This document shows positions 1 to 6,165 of a DNA stretch of 6,396 bases, one piece after another. The notes under the pieces were generated by a model. It made no database searches and was not told where the DNA came from. It saw nothing but the letters and a program-made list of their open reading frames with translations. Position 1 is the first letter of the stretch; each line of letters opens with the position of its first letter. The DNA comes from an uncultured Chloroflexota bacterium (lineage in GTDB: Bacteria > Chloroflexota > Chloroflexia > Thermomicrobiales > UBA6265): NCBI GenBank assembly GCA_937901745.1, contig CALGSZ010000010.1:1-6396 (forward strand), given 5' to 3'. Position numbers and translations under genes: made by a program.

Positions 1-939
1 GATCTTGCGGAGCGCCTCGACGAACGGAAGCAGACGCGGTTCACTTGCTGGATTGGGCACCGCCACGGGGACGCCCTCGACGTCCACCTCGATGTCGATC
101 ACCGGGCCCCGCGCAGGGCGGTCGATCAGCTTCGGCCAGAGGTACCACGCGGCCGACGCGGCGAGCACTTCGGCAGCTTGGAGCGCCGTCCTCGGCGTCC
201 CGTCGTCGTTCTCGCCGAGATTCACTCCCAGGATCCAGATGTCGGTTCCTGGCCCGTCGTTCCTCAGCTCGAGACCGAGGAGCTCGGCGGCAACATCCGC
301 TTCGTCCTCGAGCAACGGGTCAGGCACGTCGTCTCGGATGTTGCCCCACCAGTGTCGACCTGTGTACCGCCGGCCGTCTCGCTCGTGGCTGAGCCCGAGT
401 GCCGAACCGATGAGTCGGCGTTGTGGCCGCCCACCATCGATGCAAACGGTGTCGATGAGGATGACGCCAGGTCGGGAGATCCGGAACAGCGACCCCTTGC
501 CGAATCCGTACGTGCCGCCACCGAGCTCGTGATCTCGGCGTTGGCCGGAATTGCGCACGAAGTCCACGAAGTCACGGGGCTGGCCGTCGACATCGCTACG
601 GACCGGGCCGCCCAGGCCGACGGTGCCGCGATCCGACACCAGCAGGTAGTGGGACTCGGGCCGCAGGTGGTGAGAGAGCGTGGTGACGTGGGGGTCGACA
701 GTGTCGAACGGTAGGAGAAGCTGCCGCCAGGAGGCAGCGCGATTGCCGAGTGTACCGATGCTGTATCGAATCCTGATCGGTTCGTCTTCGTCGCGACGTG
801 CGTCCCACGAGTTCTGGGCGGTCTCGCGAAGCATCACGGTGAGCGGATCGAGCTCGGGCATACCGAGCTGCTTCACCATCCCGTCGGATGTGACGCTTCC
901 GTCGGGGTGAAACGGTTGGCTCCACCAGCGAGGATTCAC
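1..939 (-). CDS. GHKL-fold (MutL/MORC-like) ATP-binding protein, 3' end cut by window edge
   Basis: I translated this gene by hand from a GTG at 939-937; 313 codons stay open to base 1, so the C-terminus lies outside the window. It carries the Bergerat ATP fold. The N box is RETAQNSWDAR at residues 38-48, with E39 as general base, N43 for magnesium and D46. The G1 box has D103, G105 and G110 in SDRGTVGLGG. The G2 box/ATP lid is GGGTYGFGKG at 140-149. A GT pair at 231-232 (PGTDIWI) fits the final nucleotide-contact strand. Proteins of this fold close like clamps on ATP binding, as MutL, Hsp90, gyrase B and MORC do. The GTG overlaps the TGA of the nuclease gene (GTGA), with GGGGAGG four bases upstream, so translation is probably coupled. 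The next internal start, ATG at residue 21, looks too late. Fold assignment is strong. MORC-like rather than another GHKL branch, and any S5 domain downstream, are inference. Confidence 0.85.
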   Translation of the reverse strand, partial: MNPRWWSQPFHPDGSVTSDGMVKQLGMPELDPLTVMLRETAQNSWDARRDEDEPIRIRYSIGTLGNRAASWRQLLLPFDTVDPHVTTLSHHLRPESHYLLVSDRGTVGLGGPVRSDVDGQPRDFVDFVRNSGQRRDHELGGGTYGFGKGSLFRISRPGVILIDTVCIDGGRPQRRLIGSALGLSHERDGRRYTGRHWWGNIRDDVPDPLLEDEADVAAELLGLELRNDGPGTDIWILGVNLGENDDGTPRTALQAAEVLAASAAWYLWPKLIDRPARGPVIDIEVDVEGVPVAVPNPASEPRLLPFVEALRKI

Positions 940-1919
940 GTCGCCTCCCCGAATGCACGGAGGTCGGCCTTCGGTGTCCGAGTCGATCGCGGGCGGAGCG
1001 CATCGAGGCTCAGGTCGTACCTTACGCTGGTGATGCCTGCTGGGACACCCCCGACCACGACCGCAGTTGTCAGCCTGGGACAGCTGGTTGATGGGACGAC
1101 GATCCACTCGACGGGCCGCCACGAGCGCTCCTCGTGGCGAGGCACCCAGCCAGCTTCCAACAGCCTGTCGTCGAAGAGATCCCTGTCAGCGGGGTTCATG
1201 CGGTGACGCAGTCGACGCGCGACCTTTGCCACCGACTCTCCGTCCAGGTCCTCGGCGAGGACAAGCACCGTCAGGTACCCGAGGCACCCGGGAAGCTCTT
1301 CGAGCTGCTCGAGCCCGTTGATCGTCACGGTTTCGGACGTTTCGCCAGCCGCCTTGATTTCGATCCAGCCGGCTCGGCCGACGATCAGGTCCTTGGGCTC
1401 CCGAAGCGGACCCCGCCACCAGCTCGGATCAACGTGTGTATTCGGCGGGTGCACGGCCTCGAGGACGAGCAGTTCGGCAAGAAGCGCCATCTCCCGTCGG
1501 TGTGGCAACCGCTCGGCCCGCGACCGCAGCAGCTCTCGCCAGCGTGAGAGCGTTTCCCGCGCCGCCGACGCTGCTTCGCCGGTTTGTGACGCTGCGGCGA
1601 CAATCGACACGATCAGCTCGTCGAAGACGTCGAAGAGGGACGGCTTCGTGCACGCGAGATCTAGGAGGCGTTCAGGCGAACCGTCGAACTGAAGCGTTCG
1701 GATCGAACACTCCAACGCTGGGCCGCTATGGAAAGGCAGTTCCGCGGGTGCCGGATAGCGGACGAGAAGGTGGCGCATCCCATCGTTGGACAGATAGAGA
1801 CGGACCTCTCCGCTGGGCCCAACGGGCAGGGAGTATGTGGTAAAAGCTCCGGGCCGGCGTCGGACGCCGCTCACCACACTCCAACCGTGTCGCACCTCTG
1901 CTAGCCAGTCGCCCGCCAC
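936..1919 (-). CDS. PD-(D/E)XK nuclease, DUF4420-type
   Basis: This encodes 327 residues, the size I expect for DUF4420 'PD-(D/E)XK motif' proteins. The catalytic core is visible in order. A helix ALLAELLVLEAV (145-156) carries E149, matching the family's GELLFLE helix. It is followed by a W-W-GP stretch (167-171), then KDLIV with D177, WIEIKA with E187 and K189, and TINGLEQLEEL (199-209), matching the family's SSLEQL segment. The D177/E187/K189 triad is intact, so the protein should cut DNA with metal ions. Residues 1-130 have no motif I recognise and may bind partners or DNA. The start is GTG at 1919: GGAGG sits seven bases upstream and an in-frame TGA at 1944-1946 leaves no earlier start. 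It follows the Z1 gene by 37 nt and overlaps the GHKL gene by 4 nt. It is probably the restriction effector of the cluster; which DNA it cuts is inference. Confidence 0.85.
   Translation of the reverse strand: MAGDWLAEVRHGWSVVSGVRRRPGAFTTYSLPVGPSGEVRLYLSNDGMRHLLVRYPAPAELPFHSGPALECSIRTLQFDGSPERLLDLACTKPSLFDVFDELIVSIVAAASQTGEAASAARETLSRWRELLRSRAERLPHRREMALLAELLVLEAVHPPNTHVDPSWWRGPLREPKDLIVGRAGWIEIKAAGETSETVTINGLEQLEELPGCLGYLTVLVLAEDLDGESVAKVARRLRHRMNPADRDLFDDRLLEAGWVPRHEERSWRPVEWIVVPSTSCPRLTTAVVVGGVPAGITSVRYDLSLDALRPRSTRTPKADLRAFGEAT
944..950 (-). promoter_or_regulatory. Ribosome binding site of the GHKL ATPase gene
   Basis: On the minus strand this reads GGGGAGG, followed by CGAC and then GTG at 939. 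It lies inside the last codons of the nuclease gene and supports the GTG start and translational coupling. The spacing is slightly short. Confidence 0.6.
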
Positions 1920-1926
1920 CCTAAAG

Positions 1927-1931
1927 CCTCC
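1927..1931 (-). promoter_or_regulatory. Strong Shine-Dalgarno of the PD-(D/E)XK nuclease gene
   Basis: On the minus strand this is a perfect GGAGG, seven bases (CTTTAGG) before GTG at 1919. It lies in the 37-nt gap after the Z1 stop, the largest gap in the operon. It fixes the start and suggests that the nuclease initiates translation on its own rather than by stop-start coupling. Confidence 0.75.
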
Positions 1932-1955
1932 GACAGCGATGTGTCAGCCAGCCCG

Positions 1956-4550
1956 TCAACGATCGGCGCCCGTATCGCCGTCGTCTCCTTCGACCACGTC
2001 CTCAACGTCCTCTGGTTCCTCGATCGGTTCCGCCGTCGAGAGATCGGCTGCGATGTAGGACTGCTGCACGGACCGGGCGGCATTGCCAGGGAACACGAGC
2101 GCAAGACCGATGACATCCGTCACGGCGCCGAGTGGTGCGCGCGTCTCCCGCTCGCCCCGCTCGGACGGCTTCGGCGGACTTTCGGGATCGATTGGATACA
2201 GGATCAGCAACCCTCGCGTCCGATACACCGGGTGTTCCTGGCGGAGCTGTGCGAGCCTGGCCTCGGAGGTCCGTCGCGACACTCCGGGAAGCGGCAGCAT
2301 GTCAGTAACCCGATCTTCCTTTGATCCGAGCGTCTTGATGTCAGCGCGCTCAGGATTGTTGTCCGCCAACCTGGACCGGATGATACGGCCGAACGTTCTA
2401 TTGCCCAACTGGACAGTTCCTCGTTCGGGCGACTTGAGGCCTAGGACAGCAACGCTCCATCGCGTGAGGGATCCGTTCGCGACTTCCTTCTCGATGTACT
2501 TGCGGAGAAGTGCGCGGTCGAGATCGGGGCTATCCTCATGGACCTGATAGGCGTCGAGGAAACTGACAACATGGCCAACTGGTACGTCGCGCCAGACGAC
2601 CGAGCCGTCAGAGCGTTCCTCAACCTGAACCCCGCTTTCACTGTCAACGGCTGCGACAAGCGCAGATGCGGCGTTGAGATTGGCGGCGAGCCAGTCCGCG
2701 TCGAGATGTTTGAAGTAGCGGACCTGGACGCGCCTGCCACCATAGGATACGTAGGCTTGACGTACGTTGTTACCAAGCTTGGCCGTGACGAGCAGGGCTG
2801 GATGGGTGCGAACACGGACTGCGAAGTCTGTGGGCGTGAGGCTCTGTGTCTCGAGAAACTCGATGTCCTTCCGAACCTCGTGCTCGACGGTCGACAGGTG
2901 TCGGAACCAATCCTTCAGGTCGTCGGTCATGTAGATGCGAGGGAGGTCTTCATAGCCGTGCCGGAACCCGAACCACCGTCCCATCTGGAGCAGTGTGTCG
3001 TAGGCTTTCGCGGCCCGAACGAAGTAGGAGACGACTAAGCCTTCCAATGTGAGGCCGCGGGAAAGGGTGTTCCCGCCAATTGCGATAGCGGTCACCGGGC
3101 CGCTGCTGTAGTCGAGTCGATCGGCGCTACGGCAGTTGTCAAGGATGATCCGTGTGTCCGACAGTACTGAGGGCACCTCGGCCATTACATCGTTGAACGA
3201 CGGCTTCAGCAGCCCCCACTCAGATGCTGGGACTGCAGAGGTCTCCTTGTCCCACAGTCGCCGCAGCTCCTCGATCACAACCTCGTCGCCTGCCTCTATC
3301 CGGCCCTTCAACCATGCGAGTTGGCTCCTGACGGGATCCTGAAGAGCCATATGGGCATCGGTTCGCATCGACGTATGCACAAGCATCGTCGAGTGGCCAG
3401 TGTCGCCACGAACCCGCCGTGTCGCGGTGGCGAGCACGAACCAACGGATGGCGCTCGCCAGGGAGTCTGTCATTTGGGGATCGAAGGGTTGGCCGCGACG
3501 CGGGACGAGTGCAGTCGCATCGTCGCTCGGCACCGTGCGGACCATGTCGTACCCGTCGATCGGGCCCTCCTCGCCGTCCTCGGGTAGCTCGTCGCGGCCG
3601 AAGATCGACTCTGCTCCGAAGTAGCCGTCTGGTCTCGGCAAGTTCAGAATGAACGACCGAGGGTAGAGCGACGTATCGCTATCGAGGTCGTCTAGTACGT
3701 TAGCAAAAGGTGTGGCGGTGTAGCCGATATACGTTACGCGTGGGAAGCGTTCAATGAGTTTGTAGATGAGCGGATTTATTCTCTTTGTCTGAATACTTGC
3801 CTGGTCGGCTTCATCATCGATGATAAGAGCCTTGACTTTGACCAGGCCACCCTTCCTCTCGGCATCTGCGATCCAACGATGGACCTTGCGGAGGACGGCG
3901 GCGTTCTTCTTGACCACCATGAGCGCGGCACCGATACCGGCCGTCGGGAGGAGGGACTCCAGTGGCATCGGTGGTCTGCGAAAGTCACTTTCAACCGTCG
4001 TAACTGGCTTCCAGCCTTCACGGTCCAGATCGCAGAGCTGGGCCTCCAATCTGCCCTGCGTCTGCTTCCGCAGGCCCTCGTGGATGCCGGTCAGCACGAT
4101 CACGAGGTTGTAGCCGACATCGACGGCCTTCGCGATCACGCCGGTGAAGTTGGTCGTTTTCCCGCTCTGAACGTAGCCAACCACCAGTCCGAGGGAACGC
4201 CACGAGCGCTTCGACGGGTCCGGCGTGTAGGCAATGATTTTCGATGTGGTCGAGTCAAGCTTTTCCAGGGCTTCGTCAGAGAGATGGCCAGTTGTCCGGA
4301 GATGCTCGAAGAGCTTTGGCCAGTACCGACCACCAAGAGGACCAGCGTACCAACCTTGACCTACTGGCCCTGCGACGATGTTGGGAGGATATCCGGTTTG
4401 GATCTTGCGCGCCTCGTTAATGAAGCGGCTGTGGTATTGGTTTGCCCGCTCTGCCCCATGGGTCTCAGTGGTCAGCGAGTGTGCCTTGTCGACGCCGTAG
4501 GCGTGGGCCAGATGGACGAACGTCGTCCAGATCGGGTCGTCGTCAGTCAT
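1956..4550 (-). CDS. Z1-domain superfamily-2-like ATPase
   Basis: This encodes 864 residues from the ATG at 4550. Walker A is GYVQSGKT (125-132). Walker B is ALIIDDEAD (241-249), a DEAD-like box. A motif-III-like strand is YIGYTATPFAN (274-284). The Z1 hallmark comes next: IGGNTLSRGLTLEG (491-504), then LLQMGRWFGFRHGY (520-533), where R525 and R530 are the arginine-finger candidates of helicase motif VI. The last 21 residues are highly acidic. No nuclease motif is visible. Z1 proteins accompany restriction genes in many bacteria and are thought to couple ATP hydrolysis to DNA remodelling or translocation. The open frame extends upstream to 4817, but that part runs antiphase through the methyltransferase. 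The ATG at 4550 overlaps the methyltransferase TGA (ATGA) and has GAGGAG six bases upstream. Family call is firm; the biochemical role is inferred. Confidence 0.92.
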   Translation of the reverse strand: MTDDDPIWTTFVHLAHAYGVDKAHSLTTETHGAERANQYHSRFINEARKIQTGYPPNIVAGPVGQGWYAGPLGGRYWPKLFEHLRTTGHLSDEALEKLDSTTSKIIAYTPDPSKRSWRSLGLVVGYVQSGKTTNFTGVIAKAVDVGYNLVIVLTGIHEGLRKQTQGRLEAQLCDLDREGWKPVTTVESDFRRPPMPLESLLPTAGIGAALMVVKKNAAVLRKVHRWIADAERKGGLVKVKALIIDDEADQASIQTKRINPLIYKLIERFPRVTYIGYTATPFANVLDDLDSDTSLYPRSFILNLPRPDGYFGAESIFGRDELPEDGEEGPIDGYDMVRTVPSDDATALVPRRGQPFDPQMTDSLASAIRWFVLATATRRVRGDTGHSTMLVHTSMRTDAHMALQDPVRSQLAWLKGRIEAGDEVVIEELRRLWDKETSAVPASEWGLLKPSFNDVMAEVPSVLSDTRIILDNCRSADRLDYSSGPVTAIAIGGNTLSRGLTLEGLVVSYFVRAAKAYDTLLQMGRWFGFRHGYEDLPRIYMTDDLKDWFRHLSTVEHEVRKDIEFLETQSLTPTDFAVRVRTHPALLVTAKLGNNVRQAYVSYGGRRVQVRYFKHLDADWLAANLNAASALVAAVDSESGVQVEERSDGSVVWRDVPVGHVVSFLDAYQVHEDSPDLDRALLRKYIEKEVANGSLTRWSVAVLGLKSPERGTVQLGNRTFGRIIRSRLADNNPERADIKTLGSKEDRVTDMLPLPGVSRRTSEARLAQLRQEHPVYRTRGLLILYPIDPESPPKPSERGERETRAPLGAVTDVIGLALVFPGNAARSVQQSYIAADLSTAEPIEEPEDVEDVVEGDDGDTGADR

Positions 4551-5686
4551 TGCGTTCTCCTCGGCTCGATATCGCCATCCACGAGCGCAGTGAGGATCGC
4601 TCGGGCGATGGCCTGTGCGAGAGGCACTGGTACGGCGTTGCCGATCTGTCGTCCGATCGAGATCTTGGAGCCACACCAGCGGTAGTCCTCGGGGAAACCC
4701 TGGAGGAGAGCGGCTTCGGCGTGAGTGAGCGCCCTGTTCGCCGTGGGGTGGAGATAGCGGCCCTTTTCGGGTTTCCAGAACTCTGTTCGAATTGTCACGG
4801 ATGGCTTGTCCCACCACAGCCGGCCCATGACGTCACGGTGACCTCCTGTGTGCCGCTTCCAGCACCGCGGCAGGAGATGCTCCGGGATGGCGTCACGGTC
4901 ACCGCCCGGCGGGATCGCGGCGATGCGGGCGAGGGAGATCGCCTCGTACCTACGGCTGACATGGAGCTCGCGGGTGGTGTAGACGCCGGGTGCGACGATC
5001 GACCCGTTGGCCACTTCGATTGCCGCTGTCCTGCGAGGAAGTTCGATCGTGGAGACGTCGGAGGGCAAATGTCCGATCGCGTCTCGCACCGTCCTGGACG
5101 GAGATTGCCAGGGTTCGAGATCAACCGGGGGGGCGTCATGTCGTCGACCGATTACGACCGCCCGCCGGCGATCCTGGGCCGCTCCGAAATCGATTGCCCT
5201 TGCGACTCCGGACGACTCATCGATGACATACCCCTCGAGGGGTCCACCTGGTCGAGTCGCGTGGACCAGGTCGTGGAACTGGTCCGATCTGAGAAACGGA
5301 ATGACGTTCTCGATGACGAAGTAGGTCGGCCGTGCCGCGGCGACCACTTCGGCGTAGTAGCGCCAAAGCTTGTTGCGGGGGTCGGCTGGTTGCCGCTTGC
5401 CGAGCCACGAGAAGCCCTGGCACGGGGGACCGCCGATGACGACATCGACTTGGGGAATGTCGGTACCGAGCCAGTCCTCGATGGCGCAGTGGTGCACGTG
5501 CGGTCCGAAGTTCGCTGCATACGTGGCAGCGGCATCCGGATCGAGCTCAACTGCTGCTTCAGGTGAGAAGCGGGCTGGCAGGTCCCGGACCGAGACGAAA
5601 CCGGCTGTCAGCCCGCCGCAGCCGGCGAACAGATCCAGGAGGGCGTATGTCGGCTGCTCGGAGGTGTAGTGCACTCGAGACCTCAC
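4547..5686 (-). CDS. DNA (cytosine-5) methyltransferase
   Basis: This transfers a methyl group from S-adenosylmethionine to carbon 5 of cytosine in a specific DNA site. All main C5-methylase motifs are present in order over 379 residues. Motif I is DLFAGCGGLTAGF (18-30). Motif IV is GGPPCQGFS (85-93) with catalytic C89. Motif VI is ENV (126-128), motif VIII is QDRRR (171-175), motif IX is RALTHAEAALLQGFP (318-332), and motif X is IGNAVPVPLA (348-357). The region at about 185-300 between VIII and IX should be the target-recognition domain; the site cannot be read from sequence. The start is uncertain. GTG at 5686 gives the full frame with a weak AGG seven bases upstream. GTG at 5674, four codons in, has GAGG at a better six-base spacing. 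Either keeps every motif. The gene follows vsr by 8 nt and overlaps the Z1 gene by 4 nt, so it is the modification arm of the same operon. Confidence 0.95.
   Translation of the reverse strand: MRSRVHYTSEQPTYALLDLFAGCGGLTAGFVSVRDLPARFSPEAAVELDPDAAATYAANFGPHVHHCAIEDWLGTDIPQVDVVIGGPPCQGFSWLGKRQPADPRNKLWRYYAEVVAAARPTYFVIENVIPFLRSDQFHDLVHATRPGGPLEGYVIDESSGVARAIDFGAAQDRRRAVVIGRRHDAPPVDLEPWQSPSRTVRDAIGHLPSDVSTIELPRRTAAIEVANGSIVAPGVYTTRELHVSRRYEAISLARIAAIPPGGDRDAIPEHLLPRCWKRHTGGHRDVMGRLWWDKPSVTIRTEFWKPEKGRYLHPTANRALTHAEAALLQGFPEDYRWCGSKISIGRQIGNAVPVPLAQAIARAILTALVDGDIEPRRTQ
4557..4562 (-). promoter_or_regulatory. Ribosome binding site of the Z1 ATPase gene
   Basis: On the minus strand this is GAGGAG, six bases before the ATG at 4550 and inside the final codons of the methyltransferase. 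It decides the start in favour of 4550 over the longer frame that opens at 4817. Confidence 0.75.
5681..5684 (-). promoter_or_regulatory. Candidate ribosome binding site for an alternative methyltransferase start
   Basis: On the minus strand this is GAGG, six bases before GTG at 5674-5672. It is better placed than anything before the GTG at 5686. If used, the methyltransferase begins four codons later and is 375 residues long. Confidence 0.4.
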
Positions 5687-5694
5687 ATTCCTAC

Positions 5695-6165
5695 CTACTG
5701 ACGACGGGCCGGGCGCATCTGCACGAGTGCAGCGATCCGCTCAGCCGCCTCGGCCGGATCCTCGTGCTCCCAAACGCGGACCACCGTCCAGCCCCGCTCC
5801 TCCAATGCCGCATTCACCTTTTGATCTCGCGCCACGTTCCCTTCGAGCTTCTTCGCCCACCAGGAGCCGTTGGCGTGCGGCATCGACGCATGTAGCGGAC
5901 ACCGATGCCAGAAGCACCCGTCGACGAAGACCGCGATCTTTCGGCTCGGCCAGGCGATGTCGATGGTGCACCTTGAGACGCCGGGAACCGGATAGGCGAG
6001 TCGGTAGCGGAGACCGCGCGCGTGCAACTCTCGCCTGAGGGCAAGCTCGGGTTCTGTGTCCCGGCGACGCTGTCGGGACATTCGTGCCGACACCGCCGGG
6101 TCCAGGGGGGGTGGTCTTCTTCCGCTGACTTCCGCCCGAGTGCGGGCACTTCGTGGACTGCCCAC
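5695..6165 (-). CDS. vsr: Very short patch repair (Vsr) endonuclease
   Basis: Vsr nicks DNA 5' of the T in T:G mismatches that arise when 5-methylcytosine deaminates, so that the C can be restored. The 156-residue frame shows the family features. These are MSRQRRRDT (29-37) leading a helix PELALRRELHARGLRYR (39-55), IDIAWP with metal ligand D69, VFVDGCFWHRCP (79-90) with H87, WWAKKLEGNVARD (102-114) with D114, and GWTVVRVWEHE (125-135). Relative to E. coli Vsr, H64 is replaced by D82 and T63 by V81, to my recollection a common variant in this family. The start is uncertain. GTG at 6165 is the most upstream possible (the frame is open to a TGA at 6241-6243 but has no earlier start). GTG at 6093 and ATG at 6081 would also keep the domain. 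None has a clear Shine-Dalgarno. It lies 8 nt upstream of its natural partner, the C5-methyltransferase, and leads the operon. Confidence 0.9.
   Translation of the reverse strand: MGSPRSARTRAEVSGRRPPPLDPAVSARMSRQRRRDTEPELALRRELHARGLRYRLAYPVPGVSRCTIDIAWPSRKIAVFVDGCFWHRCPLHASMPHANGSWWAKKLEGNVARDQKVNAALEERGWTVVRVWEHEDPAEAAERIAALVQMRPARRQ

Noticed and set aside
2538..3038. A protein-like 166-residue plus-strand frame opposite the Z1 gene
   Set aside because: It is the antisense of the conserved Z1 hallmark region, so its balanced composition only mirrors that gene.
4551..4817. An 89-residue N-terminal extension of the Z1 protein
   Set aside because: It runs through the end of the methyltransferase in another frame, whereas ATG 4550 has a GAGGAG site and the ATGA overlap typical of this operon.
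4442..5566. A 374-residue plus-strand open frame opposite the methyltransferase
   Set aside because: It lies antisense to a gene with every C5-methylase motif; long antisense frames are expected in GC-rich coding DNA and the product matches nothing I know.
1..6165. Assignment to BREX, DISARM or a classic type I/III restriction system
   Set aside because: There is no PglZ, BrxC, DrmA/B, HsdR/M/S or Mod/Res signature; the Z1, DUF4420 and GHKL set points to the MORC-like restriction group instead.
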